Shown here piece by piece: positions 1 through 14,861 of a stretch of 64,000 bases of DNA (the stretch's first letter is position 1; every line of letters begins with the position of its first letter). A program made the translations under genes and the position numbers. Under the pieces are notes generated by a model, which saw only the letters and a list, made by a program, of their open reading frames with translations, had not been told where the DNA came from and searched no databases. This DNA comes from Geobacillus kaustophilus (GTDB lineage: Bacteria; Bacillota; Bacilli; Bacillales; Anoxybacillaceae), in NCBI RefSeq assembly GCF_000948285.1, contig NZ_JYBP01000003.1, positions 3,286,001 to 3,350,000 on the forward strand. Reading direction: 5' to 3'.

Positions 1-309
1 CAGCACCATAAACGACGGCGTAAAGGCGATGATTGGCGCCAGCACGTAGAGCGGACGGTCGGCCGCTTTTGGGATCGTGTCTTCTTTCAGCAACAGCTTC
101 AATACGTCAGCAACGGTTTGCAATAGCCCGAAGCGGCCGCCGACTTGGTTCGGGCCGATGCGCCCTTGCATAAACCCCATCACTTTCCGTTCGGCCAAAA
201 TGGCGTACGTGACAAACGCGAGCACGACCGCTAACAACAGCGCCCCAAGCCCGAAAAAGAGGGCGATGTTCGACCAGCTTGGTGTGGATTCAAGCCATTG
301 CTCCATCAT
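1..309 (-). CDS. nuoH: NADH-quinone oxidoreductase subunit H (partial, N-terminal part)
   Basis: Only the first 103 or so codons are inside the window; the gene runs off the left edge. The translation begins MMEQWLES, has a first membrane helix ([20 protein letters not shown]) and then the family signature [19 protein letters not shown], followed by [16 protein letters not shown]. This is the quinone-proximal membrane subunit of complex I, which helps form the quinone chamber. Its ATG overlaps the nuoD stop codon (ATGA), so the two are translationally coupled. The second in-frame ATG at 306 is an equally possible start. Identification is secure; the rest of the protein cannot be judged. Confidence 0.93.
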   Translation of the reverse strand, partial: MMEQWLESTPSWSNIALFFGLGALLLAVVLAFVTYAILAERKVMGFMQGRIGPNQVGGRFGLLQTVADVLKLLLKEDTIPKAADRPLYVLAPIIAFTPSFMVL

Positions 310-1406
310 CCGTCGACCTCCCCTAGCACAATGTCAATCGACCCCAAAATGGCGATGACATTGGCCAAGTTTTCTCCTTTGAGCAGCTTCGGGAGTATTT
401 GCAAGTTGTAAAACGACGGGCGCCGGAATTTGAGGCGGTACGGCTCTTTTTTGCCGTCGCTCGCAATATAGCAGCCGATCTCGCCGCGCGGCGCTTCAAT
501 GCGGACGAACGTCTCCCCAGGCGGCGCTTTAATGATGCGGGGCACTTTTCCCATGATCGGCCCCTCAGGCGGAAATTGCTCACACGCCTGCTCGATGATG
601 CGGAGCGACTGTTCGATTTCCGCCATCCGGCATTCATAGCGGGCGAGGCAGTCGCCGCCGTCGCGCACCGGCACGTCAAAATCAAAGCGGTCATAGATCG
701 AATACGGTTCATCTTTGCGCAAATCCCATTTGACGCCGGTCGACCGCAAGTTGACGCCGCTCAGCGAATAGCTGATCGCCTCTTCTTTCGTATACCTCCC
801 GACGCCGGTGACGCGCTGGCGGAAAATTTCATTGCCAGTGACAAGCTCATGATAGCCGTGAAGTTTCTCCCGCATGTACGGAACGAACTGCTTCACTTTG
901 TCAATCCAACCGTCCGGCGCATCCCATTTGACGCCGCCGATGCGCATATAGTTGAACGTCAGCCGTGCTCCAGACAGCTCATTTAATAGATTAATAATCA
1001 TTTCCCGTTCACGGAACGCGTACAAAAACGGGCTCGTCGCGCCAAGGTCAAGCAAGTACGTCCCCCACCAGACGAGATGGCTGGCGATCCGCCCGAGCTC
1101 CATGGCGAGAACGCGCAAATATTCAGCCCGCTCCGGCACTTCAATGCCCATCATCGTTTCGACCGCATGGCAAAGCACGTAGTTGTTCGTCATCGCCGAC
1201 AAGTAGTCCATCCGGTCGGTGTACGGGATGATTTGCGTATATTGCAGCCCTTCGGCAATTTTCTCCGTCCCGCGGTGCAAATAGCCGATGACCGGTGTTG
1301 CTTCTTGAATGATCTCGCCTTCAATTTTCAAAATGAGGCGGAACACCCCGTGCGTGCTCGGGTGTTGAGGGCCGACGTTTAAAATCATTTCTTCTGTGCG
1401 CAGCAT
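306..1406 (-). CDS. nuoD: NADH-quinone oxidoreductase subunit D (49 kDa type)
   Basis: A 366-residue protein, full length for the family, starting [21 protein letters not shown]. NuoD forms the quinone-binding site of complex I with NuoB and is related to the large subunit of NiFe hydrogenases. Family motifs are visible: GPQHPSTHG near the N terminus, [13 protein letters not shown] around residues 40-55, and [13 protein letters not shown]. Two adjacent ATG codons lie at 1409 and 1406. The second is preferred because it sits 8 bases after GGAGG and gives the MxRTEEM start common in relatives. It follows nuoC directly and overlaps nuoH by four bases. Cytoplasmic face of the membrane. Identification is very secure. 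Confidence 0.96.
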   Translation of the reverse strand: MLRTEEMILNVGPQHPSTHGVFRLILKIEGEIIQEATPVIGYLHRGTEKIAEGLQYTQIIPYTDRMDYLSAMTNNYVLCHAVETMMGIEVPERAEYLRVLAMELGRIASHLVWWGTYLLDLGATSPFLYAFREREMIINLLNELSGARLTFNYMRIGGVKWDAPDGWIDKVKQFVPYMREKLHGYHELVTGNEIFRQRVTGVGRYTKEEAISYSLSGVNLRSTGVKWDLRKDEPYSIYDRFDFDVPVRDGGDCLARYECRMAEIEQSLRIIEQACEQFPPEGPIMGKVPRIIKAPPGETFVRIEAPRGEIGCYIASDGKKEPYRLKFRRPSFYNLQILPKLLKGENLANVIAILGSIDIVLGEVDG

Positions 1407-1409
1407 CAT

Positions 1410-2582
1410 TCACACCTCCGCATCGTACGGCTCATAATCTTTGCGCAGCGGATGCCCGACCCATTGTTCGCCCAGAAAGATGCGGATCAAGTTCGGGTGG
1501 CCGCGGAAACGGATGCCAAGCAAATCGTACGCTTCGCACTCCGGCCAGTTCGCCCCAGGCCAAAGCGGAACGAGCGAATCGATTTCCGGATTGTCGCGCT
1601 CGATTTTGACTTTCAGCGCCACCGGCTGCCGGTTCGGGTATGAGTACAAATGGACGTACACTTCCATATGGGTCTGAAAATCGGTGCCGTGCAGCTCGGA
1701 CAAATAATCAAACCGAAGCTGTTCATTGTATTTCAAAAACTCGGCGACTTTGTAGTACGCCTCTTTTTTCACGACAAGCGTCGGCATGTCTTTCGCGAGC
1801 CGATTGATGTACGCGTCCTCAAGCACATCCGGCCCGAGATGCTCATGAATGACGCGGACATATTTCTCAAGCAGCGGATCGTTCGGCGACGGAGCGGCAG
1901 ACCGTCCGGTCCCTCCGTCAGTTTCTTCGGCCTTCGCCCGGGCGGCCGCTGCCGCTTTTTGTTTCGCTCCCTCATCGTCAGCGCCGCCTTGTTGCTTCGC
2001 CAAGGCCGCCGCCCGCGCTTTTGCCGCGGCCGCGGCTTTCGCTTTCGCCGCGGCGGCCGCTTTTTGCTTGGCCAGTTCGTCAGTGCCGCCTAACGCTTCC
2101 GCCGCTTTTTGTTTGGCCAATGCAGCGGCTCTCGCCTTCGCGGCCGCGGCTGCCTTTTTCTTTGCCAGCTCAAGATCATCCTCCGCTCCACCTCCCGCGG
2201 CTGCCGCCTCGCGCTGCCGCCGCAGTTCCGCCGCCTTCGCCCGTGCTTCCTCGGCTGCCTTCCTTTTCGCCGCCTCAAGGTCGTCCCCTGTCGCCGCCGA
2301 CTCGCGCTGTCTCCTCAGTTCCGCCGCTCTCGCCCGCGCTTCCTCGGCCGCTCGTTTTTTGGCCAAGGCCAGATCGTCAGTCGATGCTGATTTTGCCGCC
2401 TCTCCTTTCATTGTTTCGATCTGTCTGTCATTTGAATTTGGATGGGAGTTCAACCTGCCCGTTTCGGCGGCTGACTTGGCCTGTTCATCTGCCTGCCTAG
2501 CCGCAAGCCGTTCACGCGCCAGCTGTTTTGCCCGCTCGGCCGCTTCCTTTTTTCGCTGGGTCAAATCTTTTTCTTCACCCAT
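1410..2582 (-). CDS. nuoC: NADH-quinone oxidoreductase subunit C with long Ala/Lys/Arg-rich N-terminal repeat extension
   Basis: A 390-residue protein, much longer than a typical bacterial NuoC (about 150-220). The conserved NuoC (30 kDa) domain occupies roughly residues 234-388, with FLKYNEQLRFDYLSELHGTD, WPECEAYDLLGIRF and the C-terminal HPLRKDYEPYD. Residues 1-232 are low complexity. Residues about 69-224 hold four to five imperfect copies of a 31-35 residue unit that starts with (T)DDL or DEL and continues AKKKAAAAAKARAAALAKQ. The unit is charged, Ala-rich and probably helical. The domain docks with NuoD in the peripheral arm of complex I; the role of the extension is unknown. The start ATG at 2582 follows AAGGTG, 4 bases after the nuoB stop codon. 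Confidence 0.95.
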   Translation of the reverse strand: MGEEKDLTQRKKEAAERAKQLARERLAARQADEQAKSAAETGRLNSHPNSNDRQIETMKGEAAKSASTDDLALAKKRAAEEARARAAELRRQRESAATGDDLEAAKRKAAEEARAKAAELRRQREAAAAGGGAEDDLELAKKKAAAAAKARAAALAKQKAAEALGGTDELAKQKAAAAAKAKAAAAAKARAAALAKQQGGADDEGAKQKAAAAARAKAEETDGGTGRSAAPSPNDPLLEKYVRVIHEHLGPDVLEDAYINRLAKDMPTLVVKKEAYYKVAEFLKYNEQLRFDYLSELHGTDFQTHMEVYVHLYSYPNRQPVALKVKIERDNPEIDSLVPLWPGANWPECEAYDLLGIRFRGHPNLIRIFLGEQWVGHPLRKDYEPYDAEV

Positions 2583-2585
2583 CGA

Positions 2586-3098
2586 TCACAGCACCTTCTT
2601 CCCCGTTTTGGCTTCCAAGCGGATTTTTTCTTTCAATTTATGAATGCCGTAGATGAGCGCTGCCGGGTTCGGCGGACAGCCCGGTATGTACACGTCAACC
2701 GGAACGATCTGATCCACGCCTTTGACGACGCTGTACGATTTGATGTACGGGCCGCCGGCCGTCGCACACGAACCCATGGCGATGACCCATTTCGGTTCGG
2801 GCATTTGGTCATACAATCGACGCAAGAGCGGCGCCATTTTTTTCGTCACCGTGCCCGAGACGATCATGACGTCCGCCTGCCGCGGCGAGGCGCGGAAAAA
2901 CGAGCCGAACCGGTCGAGGTCGTAATGGGCGCCGCCGACTGCCATCATCTCGATGGCGCAACAGGCAAGGCCGAACGTCAACGGCCAAAGCGAACTGCTT
3001 CGGGCCCATCCTTTCAACTGTTCTAACGTCGTCAAAAAGACGTTTCGCTTTACCTCTTCCATTTCACTTTTGGAAAATCCTTCCCATTTCACATCCAT
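2586..3098 (-). CDS. nuoB: NADH-quinone oxidoreductase subunit B (cluster N2 subunit)
   Basis: A 170-residue subunit carrying the terminal 4Fe-4S cluster N2, which passes electrons to quinone. Its cysteine ligands are visible: the tandem pair in LACCAIEM (Cys46-Cys47), Cys111 in [11 protein letters not shown] and Cys141 in YIPGCPPNP. The reading frame extends upstream to a TTG at 3119. ATG 3098 is chosen because it lies 4 bases after AAGAAGGTG and gives the usual MDVKWEG start. It overlaps the 3' end of nuoA by 10 bases, so translation is probably coupled. It sits between nuoA and nuoC in the standard complex I order. Confidence 0.96.
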   Translation of the reverse strand: MDVKWEGFSKSEMEEVKRNVFLTTLEQLKGWARSSSLWPLTFGLACCAIEMMAVGGAHYDLDRFGSFFRASPRQADVMIVSGTVTKKMAPLLRRLYDQMPEPKWVIAMGSCATAGGPYIKSYSVVKGVDQIVPVDVYIPGCPPNPAALIYGIHKLKEKIRLEAKTGKKVL

Positions 3099-3457
3099 CG
3101 TAACACCTTCTTTTTCCAAGCGTAAATAAGGCCAATGGCAAGCAAGACGATGAAAATGATCATTTCCACTAACGCGAACAAGCCGAGTTGGTCATAAACG
3201 ACCGCCCACGGATACAAAAACACCGTCTCGACATCGAAAATGACAAACAGCAAGGCAAATAGATAGTAGCGGACTTGAAACTGAACGCGCGAGTCGTGAA
3301 ATGGATTGTTACCGCTTTCATAAGTCGTCGCCTTCATCTCGTCCGGCACGTGCGGCCGCAGCAATCGTCCGGCCGTGAGCGCCCCGATCGGCAACAGCAC
3401 ACCGAGGCAAAGGAAGACGAAGATGATCAAATAACTGTTTGCGTAGATGTTGCTCAA
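3089..3457 (-). CDS. nuoA: NADH-quinone oxidoreductase subunit A
   Basis: A 122-residue membrane subunit with three transmembrane helices: about 6-28 ([21 protein letters not shown]), 64-86 ([21 protein letters not shown]) and 93-115. The family signature [20 protein letters not shown] precedes helix 2, and the conserved acidic segment [11 protein letters not shown] lies in it. The frame is open to an ATG at 3490. The TTG at 3457 is preferred because a perfect GGAAGGAGG ends 8 bases upstream and the protein then starts MSNIYANS as in relatives. First gene of the nuo operon, 76 bases after the -10 element at 3533-3538. Confidence 0.94.
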   Translation of the reverse strand: MSNIYANSYLIIFVFLCLGVLLPIGALTAGRLLRPHVPDEMKATTYESGNNPFHDSRVQFQVRYYLFALLFVIFDVETVFLYPWAVVYDQLGLFALVEMIIFIVLLAIGLIYAWKKKVLRWM

Positions 3458-3532
3458 CCAGCTCGCCTCCTTCCGGTTTACTACATACATATAGTGTTAA
3501 TGATGAAATTTTTCAATAATTCCTTCGATTTC

Positions 3533-3561
3533 ATTATAACATTTATATCCAGCCGTGTCAG
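3533..3561 (-). promoter_or_regulatory. Sigma-A promoter of the nuo operon
   Basis: On the minus strand a CTGACA -35 element (3561-3556) is followed by a 17-base spacer and a perfect TATAAT (3538-3533). It lies 76 bases upstream of the nuoA TTG start and downstream of the ATP synthase terminators, so it is well placed to drive nuoABCDH. This is a sequence match only. Confidence 0.7.
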
Positions 3562-3645
3562 CAAAACTTCAAGTTAACACTGTCAACACCGTATCCATTC
3601 ATGTAAGCGTTTCATCTTTGTTGAAGCGACGGAATACAAGGAACG

Positions 3646-3673
3646 AAAAAAGAGAGAGCGTTTGCCTCTCTCC
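3646..3673 (-). terminator. Second (distal) terminator after the ATP synthase operon
   Basis: Read on the minus strand, a 7-bp stem GAGAGAG/CTCTCTC with a GCAAACG loop is followed by a run of T residues. It lies about 30 bases beyond the first terminator and so acts as a back-up stop between atpC and the nuo promoter. Confidence 0.65.
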
Positions 3674-3700
3674 TTGACGGACGATTCTTCCGTTTTCATC

Positions 3701-3729
3701 AAAAAAAGCAGGGGAAAAACTCCCCTGCT
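3701..3729 (-). terminator. Rho-independent terminator of the ATP synthase operon
   Basis: A perfect 9-bp stem, AGCAGGGGA/TCCCCTGCT (3707-3715 with 3721-3729), with a 5-base loop is followed on the minus strand by seven T residues. It starts two bases after the atpC stop codon. Confidence 0.92.
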
Positions 3730-3730
3730 T

Positions 3731-4144
<414 letters not shown>

Positions 4145-4154
4145 CTATCCCGGG

Positions 4155-6491
<2,337 letters not shown>

Positions 6492-6528
6492 CTAACAGGC
6501 GAGAGGGGGCGATATGCCCCCGCCGGCC

Positions 6529-9137
<2,609 letters not shown>

Positions 9138-9194
9138 TCACTCCTTTCGACAGCTGTCGCACCAAGGCGATCTCGCAAAATTGCACATAAAGGA

Positions 9195-9229
9195 ATGGCG
9201 AAGGTGATCGTTGACACGAACTTCGCCAT
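9195..9229 (-). repeat. Stem-loop in the atpE-atpF spacer
   Basis: A perfect 9-bp inverted repeat, ATGGCGAAG (9195-9203) with CTTCGCCAT (9221-9229), has a 17-base loop. It lies in the 118-base spacer between atpE and atpF, has no following T-run and is not a terminator in either direction. It could protect or process the mRNA between the c-subunit gene and the rest of the operon. Confidence 0.6.
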
Positions 9230-9249
9230 CACTTTCCATTATCGATTTC

Positions 9250-9492
<243 letters not shown>

Positions 9493-9534
9493 TTAAAGTA
9501 ATGTTTCAAGTCTTACTCTTAATGAAAGGAATGC

Positions 9535-10254
<720 letters not shown>

Positions 10255-10265
10255 TCACCTCGCTT

Positions 10266-10649
10266 TCATACGTGCAGCTTGTCGTTTTTCCATTTTTGAA
10301 AGAAGAAATCTATTATAATGACAATGTAGGATGTCATTAATCCCAAAACGGTTGGCACGATATCGAAATGTTGCGGATGCGTCAGAACAATAACAGCGGT
10401 CAATGCGGCAAGCGCCAAACGCGACAAGGTGCCTAATGTGCGCACTTTTTTCCGCGCCGCTACCGCTTGTCCGAATTTTTCGATTTTCCAGGTTAAGTTC
10501 CAAACCATGAGGAGGCTGATCGATGTGCCGAGAATCAAGCTGAGAAAAACGGTTTTATACGGCGTAAACCCAAAGCCGAGCGTATAGATGGCGAGCAAAT
10601 ACAATATGTACCGAACTTGCCGCCAAAACAGCATTTGAAGGTTTTCCAT
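10266..10649 (-). CDS. atpI: ATP synthase protein I
   Basis: A 127-residue membrane protein with four predicted helices (about 12-28, 33-52, 75-92 and 98-116), of the ATP synthase I family. Family members assist assembly of the c ring and may support cation uptake; they are not part of the finished enzyme. It sits upstream of atpB and 4 bases after the small AtpZ-like gene. Assignment rests on position and membrane pattern; sequence conservation in this family is low. Confidence 0.88.
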   Translation of the reverse strand: MENLQMLFWRQVRYILYLLAIYTLGFGFTPYKTVFLSLILGTSISLLMVWNLTWKIEKFGQAVAARKKVRTLGTLSRLALAALTAVIVLTHPQHFDIVPTVLGLMTSYIVIIIDFFFQKWKNDKLHV

Positions 10650-10653
10650 TTTA

Positions 10654-10875
10654 TTACTCCCCAGAGAAATATTGGTGAATTAAGCGCAGCATGCTGTACA
10701 CGCCGGCCGCCAGTCCGAGCAAGAGGCCGACGATCAAAAAGATCGGCTCGGTGCCAAATCGATCATCGATCCATCTCCCTCCGAAAACGCCGACTAAAAT
10801 GGAACCGACAAGTTGGGAGACGATGGCGGACATCAATGCCATGGCTTGAAACGGGTGGCGCTGTTTTGGGGACAT
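10654..10875 (-). CDS. atpZ: AtpZ/AtpI-family small membrane protein
   Basis: A 73-residue protein with two membrane helices (about 10-30 and 44-66) and the family pattern GGRWIDDRFGTEPIFLIVGLLLGLAAGVYSM. AtpZ-type proteins are encoded at the front of many ATP synthase operons and are proposed to form a cation-uptake complex with AtpI. It is the first gene of the operon here, starting 52 bases after the -10 element. Start ATG with a modest AAGGGTG upstream. Confidence 0.85.
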   Translation of the reverse strand: MSPKQRHPFQAMALMSAIVSQLVGSILVGVFGGRWIDDRFGTEPIFLIVGLLLGLAAGVYSMLRLIHQYFSGE

Positions 10876-11240
10876 GCCAACACACCCTTTAACATAATGA
10901 AAACCTTCTCAATCTACCCCTTGTAAAGGATACAATACGGCCTGGTCAATGTCAATGTGTTTCCACGTAAAACCTCATTCACATAGGGCAAATATTAATA
11001 ATTTGTGACAATTTCTCATTTTCCTCTCACAATGATGATGTATAATGATATATTTTATTTTTAGCCTATTTTCCTTTTCATTATCCTGTATACTTGGTCT
11101 TGCAAACGGAACGGTTTCTCAGCGCCATCTTTCTGCCGCGGCCTATTCGATGCAAACGCTTAACTGACGCATGGGCAAGGCACCCTCTCCGCCGCTCGAT
11201 GGAATGCGAGCCCCGCGCGGAGCGGGGCGTCTTGCAACCG
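10876..11240. other. Gene-free spacer between upp and the ATP synthase operon
   Basis: This 365-base stretch holds the ATP synthase promoter (10927-10955), an AT-rich tract (10980-11090) and, next to upp, the stem GCCCCGC/GCGGGGC near 11210-11229 read on the minus strand. That stem may end upp transcripts but lacks a T-run. No credible coding sequence was seen on either strand. Confidence 0.6.
10927..10955 (-). promoter_or_regulatory. Sigma-A promoter of the ATP synthase operon
   Basis: Minus strand: consensus TTGACA (10955-10950), 17-base spacer, TATCCT (10932-10927), 52 bases before the first gene of the operon. The 80 bases upstream (10980-11060) are very AT-rich and could act as an UP element. 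Sequence match only. Confidence 0.75.
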
Positions 11241-11943
<703 letters not shown>

Positions 11944-11958
11944 CTGCCGAACGAACGG

Positions 11959-11994
11959 AAAAAGGCGCACCGCCAAGTCCGGAGGCGGTGCACC
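11959..11994 (-). terminator. Rho-independent terminator of glyA
   Basis: Minus strand: an 11-bp stem of GGTGCACCGCC with GGCGGTGCGCC (one G-U pair), 9-base loop, then TTTTT. It lies about 30 bases after the glyA stop codon. Confidence 0.88.
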
Positions 11995-12021
11995 GTACGG
12001 TTTCGGACGAAGCGGCGGCGC

Positions 12022-13260
12022 TTAGTCTTGATAGAGCGGAAATTTTTCCGTCAAAGCGGTGACGCGTTGGCGCGCTTCCTCAAGCGCTTGTTCGCTGCCG
12101 GCATTTTTCAGCACAAGGCCGATGATGGCGGCGATTTCGTCCATCTCTTCCAATCCGAAGCCGCGCGTCGTGACCGCGGCCGTGCCGATGCGGATGCCGC
12201 TTGTGACAAACGGGCTTTCCGGATCATACGGAATCGTGTTTTTGTTGACCGTAATCCCGACCTCATCGAGCACTTTCTCCGCCGTTTTCCCGGTCAGCTG
12301 CTGCGGGCGCAAGTCGACAAGCAGCAAATGGTTGTCCGTGCCGCCGGAAATGAGGGTAAATCCTTCGTTTTGCAAGGCAGCGGCGAGCCGTTTTGCGTTC
12401 TCGATGACGCGTTTCGCGTACACTTTAAAGTCGTCTTGCAGCGCCTCGCCGAGCGCGACGGCTTTCGCGGCGATGACATGCATAAGCGGGCCGCCTTGAA
12501 TGCCAGGGAAAATCGCTTTGTCGATTTGTTTGGCGAACTGTTCTTGGCATAAAATCATCCCGCCGCGCGGGCCGCGCAACGTTTTGTGCGTCGTCGTCGT
12601 GACAAAATGGGCGTACGGCACCGGATTCGGATGAAGACCTGCCGCAACAAGACCGGCAATATGGGCCATGTCAACCATTAAATAGGCGCCGACTTCATCG
12701 GCAATCTCGCGGAACTTGGCGAAGTCGATGATGCGCGGATAGGCGCTCGCGCCGGCGACGATCAACTTCGGTCGGTGAAGGCGCGCTTTTTCGCGCACGT
12801 CGTCATAGTCAATGACATGCGTTTCCGGGTCGACGCCGTATTCGACGAAGTTGTACTGAATGCCGCTGAAATTGACCGGGCTGCCATGCGTCAAATGACC
12901 GCCGTGCGACAAGTTCATGCCAAGCACCGTGTCGCCGTGCTCCAAAACGGTGAAATAGACGGCCATATTCGCCTGCGCCCCGGAATGCGGCTGGACGTTC
13001 GCATGCTCCGCTCCGAACAATTGCTTCGCCCGCTCGCGCGCCAAATCTTCGACGATGTCGACATATTCACAACCGCCGTAGTAGCGGCGGCCCGGATAGC
13101 CTTCGGCATATTTGTTCGTCAACACCGACCCTTGCGCTTCCATCACCGCGCGGCTGACGAAATTTTCGGACGCAATCAGTTCGATTTTGGCGTGCTGCCG
13201 CTTCCGCTCTTGTTCAATGGCGGCGAACACTTGCGGATCTTGTTGTGGCAAGTAATTCAT
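12022..13260 (-). CDS. glyA: Serine hydroxymethyltransferase
   Basis: A 412-residue PLP enzyme that interconverts serine and glycine with tetrahydrofolate, the main source of one-carbon units. The PLP lysine is Lys226 in [14 protein letters not shown], with SENFVSRAV near residue 31, the glycine-rich YYGGCEYVD near 60 and [15 protein letters not shown] near 194. Start ATG 13260 with AAGGGGGAG upstream; a TTG three bases earlier is rejected. It has its own terminator and a likely promoter. Confidence 0.98.
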   Translation of the reverse strand: MNYLPQQDPQVFAAIEQERKRQHAKIELIASENFVSRAVMEAQGSVLTNKYAEGYPGRRYYGGCEYVDIVEDLARERAKQLFGAEHANVQPHSGAQANMAVYFTVLEHGDTVLGMNLSHGGHLTHGSPVNFSGIQYNFVEYGVDPETHVIDYDDVREKARLHRPKLIVAGASAYPRIIDFAKFREIADEVGAYLMVDMAHIAGLVAAGLHPNPVPYAHFVTTTTHKTLRGPRGGMILCQEQFAKQIDKAIFPGIQGGPLMHVIAAKAVALGEALQDDFKVYAKRVIENAKRLAAALQNEGFTLISGGTDNHLLLVDLRPQQLTGKTAEKVLDEVGITVNKNTIPYDPESPFVTSGIRIGTAAVTTRGFGLEEMDEIAAIIGLVLKNAGSEQALEEARQRVTALTEKFPLYQD

Positions 13261-13302
13261 CAATAGCTCCCCCTTATGCGAAATCAGTGAATATTCGTTT
13301 TT

Positions 13303-13332
13303 ATTTTATCAGCTTCAGCTAGGCAAATTCAA
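13303..13332 (-). promoter_or_regulatory. Possible sigma-A promoter of glyA
   Basis: Minus strand TTGAAT (13332-13327), 18-base spacer and TAAAAT (13308-13303), 42 bases before the glyA start. A moderate match only. Confidence 0.45.
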
Positions 13333-13352
13333 AGAAAAAATGAATGAAATCG

Positions 13353-13931
13353 CTAGAAAGAACAGGAATCATTCGGATTTTCCAACGAGTAGACCGCGCG
13401 GGAGCCGCCGATCAGCTTCGGCCGCGTTTTCGCCAGCGTCACGCACGCCGATCCAATGTGCTTCACCGAAACACGTACGGGAACGACGACCGGCTTCAAA
13501 TGCATGCCGATGAGCGTATGGCCGATGTCGATGCCGGCATCGGCGCGAACCGTTTCGACGACGACCGGGTCGGCGAGCTTTCGGTAAGCGTAGGCAGCCA
13601 TCGCCCCGCCCGCTTTCGGCACCGGAACGACCGAGACGATCTCCAACCCGTGAGCTTTGGCGGTTTCCCGCTCGACGACGAGCGCCCGGTTCAAATGTTC
13701 GCAGCATTGAAACGCAAGCGCAATGCCGGTTTCACGCCGCCATGCGTCAAGCTCGGCAAACAGCATGGCCGCAACGTCCATCGACCCGGCCGTGCCGATC
13801 CGCTCGCCAAGCACCTCGCTCGTGCTGCAGCCGATCACAACGACATCGCCGCGACCAAGCGGCACCTGTCGGCGAAACTCATGCAAGATGCCTTGCCATT
13901 GCTGGCGCCATTCAGTCAATCGTGCATCCAT
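13353..13931 (-). CDS. ywlG: Conserved DUF436 / TIGR01440 family protein YwlG
   Basis: A 192-residue protein of a family with no proven reaction. Visible conserved segments are [20 protein letters not shown] (about 30-50), [16 protein letters not shown] (about 74-90) and [21 protein letters not shown] (about 132-153). The Cys, His and Glu residues could suggest a metal or ligand site, but this is inference. It lies between rpiB and glyA as in B. subtilis. Start ATG with AAGGAGGGG upstream. Confidence 0.9.
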   Translation of the reverse strand: MDARLTEWRQQWQGILHEFRRQVPLGRGDVVVIGCSTSEVLGERIGTAGSMDVAAMLFAELDAWRRETGIALAFQCCEHLNRALVVERETAKAHGLEIVSVVPVPKAGGAMAAYAYRKLADPVVVETVRADAGIDIGHTLIGMHLKPVVVPVRVSVKHIGSACVTLAKTRPKLIGGSRAVYSLENPNDSCSF

Positions 13932-14319
13932 GTCCTATTCCCCTCCTTCGTTCGTTTTTATCCACGCTGCCGTTGACGAACACTGGCACTTTCGACGGTG
14001 ATTCGTCAAAACCGAGTCCAGCTCCGGGGATGCCTGCGATGCTCACGAATATGGCGTTTTCCTAGAAGGCTGATGAAAAAACAACCGTTTCCCCTCAATC
14101 GACAGTTCTCAAACAAAGAGAAGGACATGCCCGACCGTGGAAAAATAAATAAGCGACTTTTGCAGCAAGGGGATGGTAAACGTTTTCGCTGCACCTATAT
14201 ACATGTCCTTGCTGCCGCCATCCTCATGAAGCAAGACGCCCACAGCCGGTATGGGCCGCACGGCGTCTTCCGCTTATGGCTCGCAGGCCGCATCCGATCC
14301 GATGCGGCCCTGGTTCTGC
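13932..14319. other. Gene-free rpiB-ywlG spacer rich in inverted repeats
   Basis: This 388-base stretch has no credible gene. On the minus-strand transcript it contains a 9-bp stem in GC-rich DNA (14286-14294 with 14301-14309) and an 8-bp stem AAGACGCC/GGCGTCTT (14232-14239 with 14261-14268). Further on are two overlapping, mutually exclusive 9-bp stems (14207-14215 with 14162-14170; 14202-14210 with 14121-14129) and an 8-bp stem (14002-14009 with 13973-13980). The first pair probably ends rpiB transcripts. The rest could be a structured leader for ywlG. Confidence 0.55.
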
Positions 14320-14766
14320 CTACAAATGCTTGTTTTCATAGTCGGCGATTTTGCCGATCCGCCGCGCATGGCGTCCGCCTTCAAATTCGGTCTCAAGCCA
14401 TGCCTTGGCGATTTCGCGCGCCAGGCCGGGGCCGATGACGCGCTCCCCCATCGCGAGAATGTTGCTGTCGTTATGCATGCGCGTCAGCTTGGCGCTGTAA
14501 ACGTCGTGGCAAAGGGCGCAGCGCACCCCTTTCACTTTGTTGGCGGCGATCGTCATGCCGATGCCGGTGCCACAGATCAAAATGCCACGATCAAATTCGC
14601 CGCGCGCCACTTTTTCAGCGACGGGAAGCGCGTAATCCGGGTAATCGACCGATGTTTCACAATCGCAGCCAAAATCGGTGTACTCGATTCCCATTTCATC
14701 AAGCAGCGCTTTAATTTCCTCACGAATGCGAATTCCACCATGGTCAGAAGCAATAGCGACTTTCAT
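14320..14766 (-). CDS. rpiB: Ribose-5-phosphate isomerase B
   Basis: A 148-residue RpiB/LacAB-type isomerase interconverting ribose-5-phosphate and ribulose-5-phosphate. It starts MKVAIASDHGGIRIREEI. The active-site Cys65 is in LICGTGIGMTIAANK, and CALCHDVYSAKLTRMHNDSN and GGRHARRIGKI complete the family pattern. Start ATG 14766 is used; a GTG lies three bases upstream. It is separated from ywlE by a chemoreceptor-like gene that I do not recall at this place in B. subtilis. Confidence 0.95.
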   Translation of the reverse strand: MKVAIASDHGGIRIREEIKALLDEMGIEYTDFGCDCETSVDYPDYALPVAEKVARGEFDRGILICGTGIGMTIAANKVKGVRCALCHDVYSAKLTRMHNDSNILAMGERVIGPGLAREIAKAWLETEFEGGRHARRIGKIADYENKHL

Positions 14767-14861
14767 CACGTTCGGGCGAGGAGCCCTAGGCTTCGCCGTG
14801 ATAGCGAAAGCCAGGGAGGAATCGCCCTTCCTCCTTTCGATGAATCATGTTTGCATGTGCA

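Noticed and set aside
2021-2500. Long open frames opposite the nuoC extension
   Set aside because: They arise from the low-complexity, GC-rich repeat codons of nuoC read on the other strand. They have no ribosome binding site or family match.
3307-3320. Perfect match to the CcpA cre consensus TGWNANCGNTNWCA inside nuoA
   Set aside because: It lies within the coding sequence, and about one match to such a loose pattern is expected by chance in 64 kb of both strands. A second candidate near 3603 is one base too short.
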